Assembly: GCA_015075405.1 (NCBI GenBank)
Contig: JABTUK010000004.1
Location: forward strand, 744,001-808,000
Direction of reading: 5' to 3'
DNA: 64,000 bases
DNA from: Anaerolineales bacterium
GTDB lineage: Bacteria > Chloroflexota > Anaerolineae > 4572-78 > J111
The notes under the pieces were generated by a model, which saw only the letters and a program-made list of their open reading frames with translations, was not told where the DNA came from and searched no databases. The position numbers were made by a program, and so were the translations under genes. This document shows, piece after piece, positions 25,797-33,637 of this stretch. Numbering within the stretch: the stretch's first letter is position 1; the number at the start of each line of letters is the position of its first letter.

Positions 25797-27014
25797 ATGG
25801 GAAGGATGCATGATGTCGTTGTGATTGGGGCCGGGCCGGGCGGCTCGGCGGCGGGCTATTATCTGGCTAAACAAGGGCTGGATGTGCTGCTGCTGGACAA
25901 AGCCGGCTTTCCCCGCGATAAAACCTGCGGTGATGGCCTGACTCCCCGCGCCCTCACGGTTTTGGAAGATATGGGGCTGTTGAACGAACTGCTGCCGGCC
26001 GGCTGCCGTCTTAACCGGGTGGAGATTGCCTCCGCCGCCGGCCAAACCGTCACCGCCCCTTTTCCCGGCAAAAATGGCCGGCCCGGTTACACCCTGATTG
26101 TCCCCCGCCTCACCTTGGATGACACCCTGCGCCGCCATGCCATCACCCATGGCGCTCAGTTTCAGAGCCAGGTCCGCGTCATCGGGGTAACGGCTAACGG
26201 TAAGGGGGTCGAAGTGACAGGTAAACGTCCGGGAGGCTCCTTTTCGGCTACGGCGCGGGTGGCCATTGTGGCCACCGGGGCCAGCGTGCCGCTGTTGCAA
26301 CAAATGGGTTTGCTCAAAAAAATGCCGGTAGCGGCCCTGGCGGCCAGGGCCTATTTTGAGGAAGTCAAAGGGTTAACCGACGCCATGCAGTTGAGTTTTG
26401 CCGGGGTGCCGCTGCCCGGCTACGGCTGGATTTTTCCTCTGCCCCACGGCGCAGCCAATATCGGCGCGGGTATTTTTCCCTGGGGTTGGGCCGGACGTTG
26501 GATGTCGCGCAACACCCGCCAGGCCTTTGACAGCTTCATCCAGACGCCCCAGTTACGAGAAATGTTAGCCGGAGCGCGCCAGGTCGGGCCGGTCAAAGGG
26601 TATCCATTACGGATGGATTTTCTCACCGCGCCCACCTACGCCGAGCGAACCCTGCTGGTGGGCGAGGCCGCCGGGCTGGTCAACCCCCTCACCGGCGAGG
26701 GCATAGACTATGCTCTGGAATCCGGCAAAGTGGCCGCCGAACACCTGCTGCGCCTTTTTGCTGCCACTGATTTTTCGCTGCCGCGCCTGGCCGATTATGA
26801 CCGCCTGCTGCGGCAGCGTTTTCAACGTCTGTTCCGGGTCTGTAGTTTGACCCGTAATCTGTTTGTCAACCCCCTGCTCATCAACCCCATGGTCCGCCTG
26901 GCTGCCCGCCGCCCCGACCTCAAAATGGTGCTCATCAGGATTGCTTTTGGCGAACAAAACACGCTCGAAAATATTACCGTCCGGCGGGTGCTGCGCCGGG
27001 TCTTTGCCGGGTGA
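25797..27014 (+). CDS. Geranylgeranyl reductase family FAD-dependent oxidoreductase
   Basis: About 405 residues. The FAD motif G-A-G-P-G-G-S-A-A-G is near residue 12, F-P-R-D-K-T-C-G-D-G-L-T-P-R near 38-50 is the conserved substrate-side segment of geranylgeranyl reductases, and G-E-A-A-G-L-V-N-P-L-T-G-E-G-I near 285 is the second FAD contact. Members reduce isoprenoid chains of chlorophyll, quinones or archaeal-type lipids. I took ATG 25797 behind GGGGAGG; ATG 25806 is also possible. There are no pigment genes nearby. Confidence 0.85.
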   Translation: MGRMHDVVVIGAGPGGSAAGYYLAKQGLDVLLLDKAGFPRDKTCGDGLTPRALTVLEDMGLLNELLPAGCRLNRVEIASAAGQTVTAPFPGKNGRPGYTLIVPRLTLDDTLRRHAITHGAQFQSQVRVIGVTANGKGVEVTGKRPGGSFSATARVAIVATGASVPLLQQMGLLKKMPVAALAARAYFEEVKGLTDAMQLSFAGVPLPGYGWIFPLPHGAANIGAGIFPWGWAGRWMSRNTRQAFDSFIQTPQLREMLAGARQVGPVKGYPLRMDFLTAPTYAERTLLVGEAAGLVNPLTGEGIDYALESGKVAAEHLLRLFAATDFSLPRLADYDRLLRQRFQRLFRVCSLTRNLFVNPLLINPMVRLAARRPDLKMVLIRIAFGEQNTLENITVRRVLRRVFAG

Positions 27015-27285
27015 AGCAGCTTAAACTGTTGTTATAGTTCTCCAGAAAAGTTTTCGTCACCGAAACAGGTAGCAAAAAGGTGGCAATATCGGCGGGTTGG
27101 ACCGCCTGAATGAGGGCAGCCAGCAGCAGTGGGAAAAAGGTTTGCAGCGTTTGCGGCGTTTTGAAAATCAAGTCGGTGGCGTACTCGGCTTGCAGAAGGC
27201 TCCAGTGGTATTGGAGACCGAGTTGGTTCACCACCGGGCAGTAGGCTTGGGCCAACTGATCCAGTTTGGCCTGCAGGCTTTCCAT
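26974..27285 (-). pseudogene. 5' fragment of a conserved gene cut off by a palindromic repeat
   Basis: The first about 70 residues (A-Y-C-P-V-V-N-Q-L-G-L-Q-Y-H-W, E-Y-A-T-D-L-I-F-K, A-V-Q-P-A-D-I-A-T-F-L) match the N-terminus of a family of roughly 170-residue bacterial proteins of unclear function that I recall by the E-Y-A-T-D-I-V-F-K motif. After that the frame is encoded by repeat P3 and by antisense of the flavoprotein gene. Identification of the family is from memory. Confidence 0.5.
27031..27090. repeat. P3 (GTAGCA) palindromic element, half copy
   Basis: TATAGTTCTCCAGAAAAGTTTTCGTCACcGAAACAGGTAGCA matches one end of the complete copy at 41474-41600. It forms the artificial end of the truncated gene on the minus strand. 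Other copies are at 52262-52437 and 63382-63465. The gap 27286-27366 holds no gene. Confidence 0.75.
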
Positions 27286-27366
27286 TCCTCATTTCAGGTC
27301 AGGGTTGAGCCAATATACACCCTTTACCTTGTTCTTCAAAACCTGTTTGGTTCCGGCTTGTCCGGG

Positions 27367-28086
27367 TTAGAAGAGTTCCAGACGGAGCGGGATGAGAAAA
27401 ATCGAGTCTTCCGGCTGCTGGTCGGCCATGTCGAGGGCGAATTTGATCTCTTCCTGCACGTAGCCGGCGCGGGTCAGGCCGGCCTGAGAGAGGCAGACGA
27501 TGACCACATCGCTGGCGGCGACGGCTTTGGGGATTTCTTTTTGCCATTTCTGGCCGGGCAACAAATCTTCTTCGTCCAGCCAGGGTTCAAAACCGTCGGC
27601 GCGGAGGCGGTGGTACAGGTCGCGTACGGCCGGTCTGTCGGCGGCGGTGTGGCAGAGGAAGACACGAAGAGGCGAAGAAGCGGTGAGGCGAGGAGGCGAG
27701 GAGGAAGACATAGGCGAAGACACGGGGACGCGAGGAGGCGAGGAGGCGGGAGGGGGAACAGTGGCGGGGTCACGCAGGGCGCTCAGGTAGGAGAGGGGTG
27801 GGTCCGAGTCGGAGGGAGGTGGGTCGTCTTTAAAGTAGGGTTGGTGGGCCTTGAATTGGGCGGGGTTGGTTTCTTCGGCCCAGGCGAGGAGGAGGTCGAG
27901 CTTAAATCTTTGGTGGGCGTATTCCAGCAGCAGGCGCACCAGTTCGGCTTTGCCGGTGTTTTGGGCCAGTTGGTCGTAAACCGGCCTGAAATCGGGCGTG
28001 TCGAAACAGAAGTCGCGCAGTTCGGCGTCGCTGAAGCCTTCCTTGAGCAGGGTACGGATGTTGATCAGGTTGTATTGTTTGCCCAT
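27367..28086 (-). CDS. Effector-associated-type domain plus TIR domain protein, C-terminally short
   Basis: 239 residues. Residues 1-75 (N-I-R-T-L-L-K-E-G-F-S-D-A-E-L-R-D-F-C-F-D, Y-A-H-Q-R-F-K-L-D-L-L) look like a small helical death-like/effector-associated adaptor domain. A Pro/Ser linker (about 95-140) encoded by GAGGCGAGGAGG-like repeats follows. Residues 142-239 are a TIR domain: R-V-F-L-C-H-T-A-A-D, D-G-F-E-P-W-L-D-E-E-D-L-L-P-G-Q-K-W, S-D-V-V-I-V-C-L-S. The probable NADase glutamate is in Q-E-E-I near 213. It ends at L-R-L-E-L-F, before the last TIR helix, so it may be truncated. Such adaptor-TIR proteins act in NAD-depleting or signalling defence systems; no partner is beside it. Confidence 0.7.
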   Translation of the reverse strand: MGKQYNLINIRTLLKEGFSDAELRDFCFDTPDFRPVYDQLAQNTGKAELVRLLLEYAHQRFKLDLLLAWAEETNPAQFKAHQPYFKDDPPPSDSDPPLSYLSALRDPATVPPPASSPPRVPVSSPMSSSSPPRLTASSPLRVFLCHTAADRPAVRDLYHRLRADGFEPWLDEEDLLPGQKWQKEIPKAVAASDVVIVCLSQAGLTRAGYVQEEIKFALDMADQQPEDSIFLIPLRLELF

Positions 28087-28115
28087 CAGTTTTTCTATTT
28101 ATGAAGTATCATGCT

Positions 28116-28541
28116 TTATGTATAGGCCAGTGGGTCTATTCGGGTCAAAGAAGTAAGTGCTTCAAAATCTTTATCAGCGCTGATTACCTGAAAAATACTA
28201 TTATTTTGCATTGTCGCTGCATGGATAGCATCCCGTGGCTTTACTCCGGCAGCACGATAAGTCTCAAACAAATCAATAGCCAAACCAATATCACGCTCTG
28301 TGATCGGCAGAATAGTGAGAGGATATTTCATAATATCACGACAAAGTTGAATACCCTTGTCAGACAGTTTGATATGACTGTAACGATAAAGCAATTCCTG
28401 CAAAACCTCGGTATTAATTGCGGCTGGTAGAATGCCATTTTCCACATCCGTTAAGATGCGCACACAAACATCTTTATAAGAATGGGGTCCACCAGCGGCA
28501 TACATAAAGACATTGACATCAAGAAAAACAACCTCAGCCAT
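28116..28541 (-). CDS. PIN-domain ribonuclease toxin (VapC-like)
   Basis: 141 residues. PIN acids are visible: D8 in F-L-D-V-N-V-F, E near residue 45 in N-T-E-V-L-Q-E, D near 98 in K-P-R-D-A-I-H-A-A-T and D near 120 in S-A-D-K-D-F. It is predicted to cleave RNA with Mg ions. Its ATG overlaps the stop of the AbrB-type antitoxin (TAATG), the usual antitoxin-first operon. Confidence 0.85.
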   Translation of the reverse strand: MAEVVFLDVNVFMYAAGGPHSYKDVCVRILTDVENGILPAAINTEVLQELLYRYSHIKLSDKGIQLCRDIMKYPLTILPITERDIGLAIDLFETYRAAGVKPRDAIHAATMQNNSIFQVISADKDFEALTSLTRIDPLAYT

Positions 28542-28786
28542 TATTCCGACCGCCCTGCTTCAATCTCCTGTTCCATCTGTTCCCAGTCAGCTACAGGCAA
28601 ATTCATAGCCGCGATACGGTCAGTAAGGGGAGTAGCAGAAGTTTTTGGTTTTAGTACAATTCCCTCTTCAGTAAACTCGATGATAACTTCTGTTTCATGT
28701 GAAGTTGTCAAACCCAAGGCGTCGAGAACTTGTTGAGGTAAAGTAATCCGCCCGGCTTGATCAATGGTAATAGTTTGTGTTAGCAT
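28541..28786 (-). CDS. AbrB/MazE-type antitoxin
   Basis: 81 residues from ATG 28786 (behind GGGGTGAAA; an ATG 30 bp upstream is less likely). Residues 1-45 form a swapped-hairpin AbrB DNA-binding fold: I-T-I-D-Q-A-G-R-I-T-L-P-Q-Q-V-L-D-A-L-G-L, as two segments. The tail W-E-Q-M-E-Q-E-I-E-A is the likely toxin-binding helix. It should repress its own operon. Confidence 0.85.
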   Translation of the reverse strand: MLTQTITIDQAGRITLPQQVLDALGLTTSHETEVIIEFTEEGIVLKPKTSATPLTDRIAAMNLPVADWEQMEQEIEAGRSE

Positions 28787-28816
28787 TTTCACCCCGAATT
28801 TTATACTACCACCCAT

Positions 28817-28847
28817 TTGACAGCTTGATACCTGCCATTATTATAAT
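28817..28847 (+). promoter_or_regulatory. Candidate promoter for the HprK-like gene
   Basis: TTGACA at 28817-28822 with TATTAT (28839-28844, 16-bp spacer) or TATAAT (28842-28847, 19-bp spacer), 36-41 bp before ATG 28883. It lies between this gene and the divergent toxin-antitoxin operon. Confidence 0.5.
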
Positions 28848-28882
28848 CTTAATTACACTATTTCACAAGGGATTTTTGAGCG

Positions 28883-29905
28883 ATGAACCTGACCCAAGCA
28901 ACCGACCTGCCGCTGATGGTGGACCTGCACGGCCTGAAACTGGCCTTTCAAACACCCGATGCACCGCTGCGGGAGCGCTTCGAGGAAGTTTACGGCCATT
29001 TGCCCCAGGCCAACGGGGCGGAGAGCGATATTTTTATCGGCTGGCACATTCACAAGCTGCCCAGTGCGCCGCCCCCGCCGCCGGGGATGCCGGTGCTAAG
29101 CGAAGGGCCGCTGGTTGGCTACTACGGGCAAGGGTCGCTGGTGGCTATCCGCATGCCGAAATACGGCCTGATTACGGTAGATTTGGACCAGCAGCGGCTG
29201 GTCGGCGCTGTTACCCGCAATACGCTGGAGGCTTACGGCGCGTTCGAGGATGTGCTGTTGATTTCGCTGGCCCCACTCTATCGGCGGCGGGGCTGGTTTC
29301 CGCTGCACGCCTTCGCCGCGCTTGCGCCCGGCGGCAAGGTCGCGCTGATTACCGGGGCCATGGGCGCGGGCAAAACGACGACCGGCCTGGCCTTGTTGAG
29401 CGCCGGCTGGAAACTGCTCAGCAACGACTCGCCGCTGTTAAGCCTGCGCCCCGATGGACAGGTAGACGTGCTAGCTTATCCGGGCCGGCTGAGCGCGTTT
29501 GACGACTCGCTGGCGCGATTTGAGGGGCTGCGGAGGTTTGTGGGGGAGGCTGAGGCTAAGGCTGAGGTAAAGACGTTTGATTTGTTGGCTCCGAGTGGGC
29601 CACAGAAGCGGGTGTTTCGGGCGGAGGAGGCGTTTGTCGAGCCGTGGGCGGCCAAGGGGCGGGCGGGCGGAATTTTCTTGCCGCAGGTCATTCCCGGATT
29701 GGACCAGAGTGAATTGGTCGAAGTCAGCCCCAAGGAGGCGCTGTTGCAGCTTGTGCCCCAGGCCATCGAAGGCTGGGATAAAGCGGCTATTGGGCAGACA
29801 CTGCGCCTGCTGGGCAAGCTGGTTGAGCAAGCGCCATGCTATCAGTTGAAATTGTCGCCGCAGGTGGAGCAATTGCCGGCGCTGATTGCGGGTGGGATGG
29901 GCTAA
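28883..29905 (+). CDS. HprK-related P-loop kinase-like protein
   Basis: 340 residues. The P-loop G-A-M-G-A-G-K-T-T is near residue 158, followed by L-L-S-A-G-W-K-L-L-S-N-D-S-P-L-L, which matches the L-x-D-D segment of HPr kinase/phosphorylase and PEP-carboxykinase-like folds. The first about 140 residues are a separate alpha/beta region without a known motif. Proteins of this kind accompany peptide-modification or sugar-regulation loci, but neither is seen here. It has its own candidate promoter. Confidence 0.65.
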   Translation: MNLTQATDLPLMVDLHGLKLAFQTPDAPLRERFEEVYGHLPQANGAESDIFIGWHIHKLPSAPPPPPGMPVLSEGPLVGYYGQGSLVAIRMPKYGLITVDLDQQRLVGAVTRNTLEAYGAFEDVLLISLAPLYRRRGWFPLHAFAALAPGGKVALITGAMGAGKTTTGLALLSAGWKLLSNDSPLLSLRPDGQVDVLAYPGRLSAFDDSLARFEGLRRFVGEAEAKAEVKTFDLLAPSGPQKRVFRAEEAFVEPWAAKGRAGGIFLPQVIPGLDQSELVEVSPKEALLQLVPQAIEGWDKAAIGQTLRLLGKLVEQAPCYQLKLSPQVEQLPALIAGGMG

Positions 29906-30005
29906 CAGGGCATGTTCAAAGTCATTAAAAATCGCATCCCGAGTAGCCAGAGCGTAGCGGCGGCGTATCGAAGGGTGCAGATAAGGGAACTTTGAATATG
30001 CCCTG
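29906..30005. repeat. 100-bp inverted repeat containing the P4 sequence
   Basis: CAGGGCATGTTCAAAGT (29906-29922) pairs with ACTTTGAATATGCCCTG (29989-30005), 16 of 17 bases. Between them is the P4 core in reverse orientation (CGTATCGAAGGGTG with GATGCG-like ends). Confidence 0.75.
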
Positions 30006-30024
30006 GGTAAGTTCAATTTGGGTC

Positions 30025-30076
30025 TTGACAGAAACTTTAATTTATAGTACAATTTTTGTATCGTAAAATTACGATA
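30025..30076 (+). promoter_or_regulatory. arsR-type promoter and operator 1
   Basis: TTGACA (30025-30030), 17-bp spacer, TACAAT (30048-30053). Over the predicted start site lies the perfect palindrome TATCGTAAAATTACGATA (30059-30076). The same TATCGT-N6-ACGATA pattern recurs at 30486-30503 and, with one mismatch, at 30621-30638 before the permease, so the ArsR protein probably represses both units. Confidence 0.8.
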
Positions 30077-30089
30077 AATAACGTAGCCA

Positions 30090-30422
30090 ATGACGGCAAC
30101 TCAATTCCCAACGGTAGTCCCACCCGCTTGCTGTACCCTGGAGATTTCTGGTATAGAGCAAGAGCGGCTGGTCAAGATGTTCAAAGCCTTGGGCAATCCC
30201 ACCCGCTTTGAAATTATGAAATTCCTGGTTGTGCGTCCCGGCTGCATTACCGGTGACATCGTTGAGTTTTTACCCATCGCTCAGGCGACGGTATCGCAGC
30301 ATTTGAAGGTGCTGCGCGAGGCGGGCTGGATTAGCGGCATCACCGAAGGGCCAGCCGTGTGCTACTGGCTGAACGAAGAGAATATTGCCTGGTTCAAAGC
30401 CAGGGTGGGCGAGATTTTTTAG
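30090..30422 (+). CDS. ArsR-family transcriptional repressor
   Basis: 110 residues, winged helix: L-V-K-M-F-K-A-L-G-N-P-T-R-F-E-I-M-K as two short segments at 25-42, and recognition helix Q-A-T-V-S-Q-H-L-K-V-L near 68. Cysteines C11-C12 (P-P-A-C-C-T) and Cys near 52 (R-P-G-C-I-T) are candidate metalloid or thiol sensors; the classic C-V-C of alpha3 is absent. It sits over its own operator and upstream of an ArsP-like permease, suggesting sensing of arsenic-like or redox stress. Confidence 0.88.
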   Translation: MTATQFPTVVPPACCTLEISGIEQERLVKMFKALGNPTRFEIMKFLVVRPGCITGDIVEFLPIAQATVSQHLKVLREAGWISGITEGPAVCYWLNEENIAWFKARVGEIF

Positions 30423-30485
30423 CCAGCGACGGATCAGTTGAAGGAAGTAATCCCGACAAGCTGATCCGTAAATTTTCTCAAACCC

Positions 30486-30641
30486 TATCGTTTTTTTACG
30501 ATGCAACAAGAGGAGAGTTATGTTGAAATCAAATTTAAGGAGAATTACACTATGTTATCCAATCACGGAGGTAGAGCTAAAAACTCACACCCTGATTTAA
30601 GATTATTTTTTAATCCAATTTATCGTAATTATACAATATAA
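30486..30641 (+). promoter_or_regulatory. Permease leader with operators 2 and 3 and two tiny overlapping ORFs
   Basis: Operator 2 (TATCGT, six T, ACGATG) is at 30486-30503 and operator 3 (TATCGTAATTATACAATA) at 30621-30638. Between them an ATG at 30520 (26 codons, ends 30600, AGGAG before it) and an ATG at 30552 (29 codons, ends 30641, AAGGAG 9 nt before it) both have good ribosome sites. They may be a decayed gene or leader peptides; no family is recognised. Confidence 0.5.
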
Positions 30642-30654
30642 AGGAACCCAACCA

Positions 30655-31794
30655 ATGTTTGACCCGATTTTAGCCATCGTCCAATTTATGCTCGATGCTT
30701 TTTTACACGTCTGGCCCTACCTCTTGATTACTATTCCCCTGGCAGTAGCTGTTCAGATGTCCGGCGCATCAAAGTACATCAGCCGTGCCTTTGCCGCTCA
30801 ACCTCTTGTCGCCATTTTCCTGGCAACCGCCGTCGGCGCCTTCAGCCCTTTCTGTTCTTGTGGCGTCATCCCCGTCGTAGCGACCCTGTTGATCGGCGGA
30901 GTGCCACTCGCCCCAGTGATGGCCTTCTGGATTGCTTCCCCCTCGATGGATCCTGAAGTTTTTTTCTTGAGTGTGGCGACCATCGGCTGGGAGTTGGCCG
31001 TGTGGCGGCTGGGAGCCACCCTCCTGCTTAGTTTGAGCGCCGGCTTTATCACCCACTTCGTCAGTCAGCAAGGTTGGTTGGGCGCAGAAATCCTGCGTAG
31101 CCGGAAACCCACCTCTGTCCAAAGTTATCGGACGTTGTTAAAAGAAGGCTGGCAAAATCTCAAGAAGCGATTGACGGTCTCACCAGTGTTAAGTTTTGCT
31201 GCCGGCAACGCGGCGCTCGCAACCGAAGGGACTTGCTGCGGCAATACAGCCGAAATTACTTTAACCGATAGCTGGCAGCCTACAAGTTCCCTGTCGGTTT
31301 CGAGTTGTAGTTCCTCCGGGTGCGGTACTCCCAACATTCCGGCGGCTGAAAGCAGTTGCAGCCTCAAACCAACCTCATTCCGCCAACGCCTGCTCAGCGA
31401 AACCGGGAGCGCAAGCTTAATGGTAGCCAAATTTATGGCCCTGGCCTTCTTTTTGGAGGCCTTGATTATCCTGTATATTCCTTCCGAGTGGATTGCCGGT
31501 CTCCTGGGCCAGCAGAATCAGTGGGCCATCTTAATGGCCGCTCTGATCGGGGTGCCGGTCTACACCACCGAATTGACCGCCCTGCCCATGGTCAGTGGCC
31601 TGTTGGCGCAGGGAATGAACCCCGGCGCAGCCCTGGCTTTTCTGATTGCCGGACCGACGACCACCCTTCCGGCAATGGCCGCGGTCTGGGGTTTGACCAC
31701 CCGGCGCGTCTTTTTCCTCTACCTTTCCTTTGTGCTGTTCGGAGCGATGGTGTTCGGGCATGTATATCGTCTCTTTACATGGCTAGTCGGCTGA
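30655..31794 (+). CDS. ArsP/YraQ-type permease with a cysteine-rich loop
   Basis: 379 residues, about eight to ten membrane segments. The family hallmark F-S-P-F-C-S-C-G-V-I-P is near residue 65 and G-V-P-V-Y-T-T-E-L near 300. Between the halves (about 180-245) is a hydrophilic loop with several cysteines (T-C-C-G-N, S-S-C-S-S-S-G-C-G, S-S-C-S), longer and more cysteine-rich than usual, that could bind metalloids or thiophilic metals. Relatives export organoarsenicals or act in redox and selenium/arsenic handling. Regulation by the adjacent ArsR is supported by the shared operators. Confidence 0.82.
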   Translation: MFDPILAIVQFMLDAFLHVWPYLLITIPLAVAVQMSGASKYISRAFAAQPLVAIFLATAVGAFSPFCSCGVIPVVATLLIGGVPLAPVMAFWIASPSMDPEVFFLSVATIGWELAVWRLGATLLLSLSAGFITHFVSQQGWLGAEILRSRKPTSVQSYRTLLKEGWQNLKKRLTVSPVLSFAAGNAALATEGTCCGNTAEITLTDSWQPTSSLSVSSCSSSGCGTPNIPAAESSCSLKPTSFRQRLLSETGSASLMVAKFMALAFFLEALIILYIPSEWIAGLLGQQNQWAILMAALIGVPVYTTELTALPMVSGLLAQGMNPGAALAFLIAGPTTTLPAMAAVWGLTTRRVFFLYLSFVLFGAMVFGHVYRLFTWLVG

Positions 31795-31883
31795 AAGAAT
31801 GATAAAAATAGCTCAATCCACCGGGGAAATTTGCGTCCTTTTTTCACAGTTTCCGTCTATTTAGGCATAGGCCATTCACTGTT

Positions 31884-32090
31884 TTGAGTGCGCACGGTCA
31901 TCGTAGACTTGACCTGGTGATGGGCGGATTGGTGACCAATGACAGCCTGGAGGTAATGCGACACCTCATTCAACAAAGCAGAAGTGGCCCGGCTGCCCCC
32001 GGCCAGCCGTTTAGCTCATTGGAAGCGGATTTGACCGAACGGCTGGGGTCATGGGCGCGGCGTTGGGAGGGAGGCCATCGTCCCAGCTAG
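31884..32090 (+). pseudogene. Possible fragment of an Lhr-type helicase C-terminal region
   Basis: 68 residues starting from GTG. R-L-D-L-V-M-G-G-L-V-T-N-D-S-L-E-V with a following basic Ser/Pro-rich stretch resembles the L-W-D-L-V-W-x-G-x-V-T-N-D motif near the C-terminus of Lhr helicases. Nothing else of a helicase is present, and the stop overlaps the convergent dehydrogenase. This is a weak call; the ORF may be spurious. Confidence 0.35.
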
Positions 32091-33112
32091 GAATGTAGCA
32101 GAATTTTAGCTACAGGACCGGGCTGGCTTAACAATCTTTCAAAACACGCTTGCCCCTCGCTGAGCGGCGCTTTCATAAGCCAGGGATCAATCTGGATATG
32201 ACCGGCAGCCAACCATTTGAACGCTTTCTCAAAATCCAGCGGGGCATAAGCAAAGCTGCCCTCGATCCGCACTTCTTTACGGATAACATCATTGCCCTGG
32301 ATCTCGCTGTCGGCCGCGTGCAGACCAACGAGGATGACTCGTCCGCCTCGGGCCACAGCATCAATACACTGCCGCCGGGTGACGGTCAAGCCGACAGCGT
32401 CAATAGCCGCATCAACGCCATAGCCGTCCGTAGCGGCCTGGGTGATGGCAACAACATCATCGGTCAGCGGGTTTAGCACTCGCAGCCCAACCTGCTCGGC
32501 AATGGCCCGCCGATCCGGGTCGGTATCGGTAGCAAAAATTTGGGCCACCCCAAAGGTCTGGGCCACCTGCGCCACCAGCAGCCCAATCGGACCGAGACCC
32601 GTGACCAGGAGTGTGCTTCCCGGCGCGCAGCCGGCCAGCCGGACCGCTCTGACGGCGCAGCCTACGGGTTCGGCCAGGGCGGCATGTTCGAGGCTCATGG
32701 ACGGAGGCAGGGCATAGACCAGGGCGGCCGGGGCCTTGACCAGATCGGCATAGCTGCCGGGCCGGTGAATGCCCAGGATTTCCCGGCTACGGCACAGATT
32801 GAAGCGGCCGGCCAGGCAAGACCGACACCAGCCGCAGTGGATTAAGGGATTAACTGTGACCGGCTGGCCGACCGCCAACCCCGGCTTGTGTTGAGCCACA
32901 TTTGAACCCAGGCCGGCAATTTCGCCCGAAAACTCGTGACCCATCACCAAAGGGGGCTTGCGCAAGCTGTTTTCACCCAGGTAGCCCCCCAACTCCGAGC
33001 CGCAAATGCCGGAGTAGGCCACTTTGATCAAAACTTCATCCGGTCCTGGCAGCGGTTCCGGCATCTCGCGCATATTTAATTGGCGTGGACCTTCATAGAC
33101 TAAGGCTTTCAT
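32087..33112 (-). CDS. Zinc-dependent medium-chain alcohol/polyol dehydrogenase
   Basis: 341 residues. Catalytic zinc site C37-G-S-E with G-H-E-F-S-G-E near 58; structural zinc cysteines C-G-W-C-R-S-C-L-A-G-R-F-N-L-C near 93-107; NAD(P) fold G-L-G-P-I-G near 172 with D195-T-D at the end of beta 2, which favours NAD. It is closest in style to sorbitol, threonine or galactitol-phosphate dehydrogenases. It is a single gene; nearby genes do not reveal the substrate. Confidence 0.87.
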   Translation of the reverse strand: MKALVYEGPRQLNMREMPEPLPGPDEVLIKVAYSGICGSELGGYLGENSLRKPPLVMGHEFSGEIAGLGSNVAQHKPGLAVGQPVTVNPLIHCGWCRSCLAGRFNLCRSREILGIHRPGSYADLVKAPAALVYALPPSMSLEHAALAEPVGCAVRAVRLAGCAPGSTLLVTGLGPIGLLVAQVAQTFGVAQIFATDTDPDRRAIAEQVGLRVLNPLTDDVVAITQAATDGYGVDAAIDAVGLTVTRRQCIDAVARGGRVILVGLHAADSEIQGNDVIRKEVRIEGSFAYAPLDFEKAFKWLAAGHIQIDPWLMKAPLSEGQACFERLLSQPGPVAKILLHS

Positions 33113-33310
33113 CAGCAGATTCCTTTTTTGCTTACTTATTTTTCCTATGATACTGAGTTCAAAGAGTTCGTCAATAGTTTGGGGTCAGTTTGCCAGGGTG
33201 TTCTCTCTATCTCCGTTGCCCCATGGGCGTAGATGCCCATGCCGAACCGCCGAATAGGGCCTCCTTGAAGTTTTATGCTAAAATGAGCCGTCAAGGATTC
33301 GCCGGAGGAA

Positions 33311-33586
33311 ATGCAAGCGATGACCAAAAAGTGGCAGGACTGGATCGGCGGCATCGCGGCCCAAAACAAATTGGTTCAAACCGGGAAACGGTTAAGCTTC
33401 GACGGTAAAGTGGTCAGGCCCAGTGGGGTTGTTACCGACGGCCCGTACACCGAAGTTAAAGAATCAATCGGCGGCTATATGTTTGTCAAGGCTGAATCTT
33501 CAGAGGAAGCGATTGAAATGGCCCAAGGCTGTCCCATTTTAATGACCGCCGGCAATGTAGAAATCAGAGAAACCATTCAAGCATAA
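33311..33586 (+). CDS. DGPF/YCII-related protein, N-terminally truncated
   Basis: 91 residues with W-Q-D-W-I-G-G-I-A-A-Q-N-K, T-D-G-P-Y-T-E-V-K-E and G-C-P-I-L, colinear with the 114-residue copy at 35118. The first about 25 residues of the normal domain (the K-E-F-L-L-L-F-R-N strand) are missing: upstream in this frame only S-P-E-E remains before a TGA. Sequence just upstream (33180-33290) is unrelated. It precedes the ECF42-type sigma gene, a known partnership. Confidence 0.75.
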   Translation: MQAMTKKWQDWIGGIAAQNKLVQTGKRLSFDGKVVRPSGVVTDGPYTEVKESIGGYMFVKAESSEEAIEMAQGCPILMTAGNVEIRETIQA

Positions 33587-33606
33587 GGCAAAGGATAAAC
33601 TTCAAT

Positions 33607-33632
33607 AGGCTCCCGGCCTGGCGGGAGCCTTT
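33607..33632 (+). promoter_or_regulatory. Hairpin at the sigma gene start (terminator-like or ribosome-site-masking)
   Basis: AGGCTCCC (33607-33614) pairs perfectly with GGGAGCCT (33623-33630), followed by TTTA, and ATG 33638 begins 6 nt later. The only Shine-Dalgarno-like sequence, GGGAG, is inside the 3' arm. It could end transcription of the DGPF gene or hide the sigma gene's ribosome site. Confidence 0.55.
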
Positions 33633-33637
33633 ATCTT

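Noticed and set aside
27097..28104. 335-codon plus-strand frame rich in Gly/Arg
   Set aside because: Antisense to the TIR protein; its repeats come from the Pro/Ser linker DNA.
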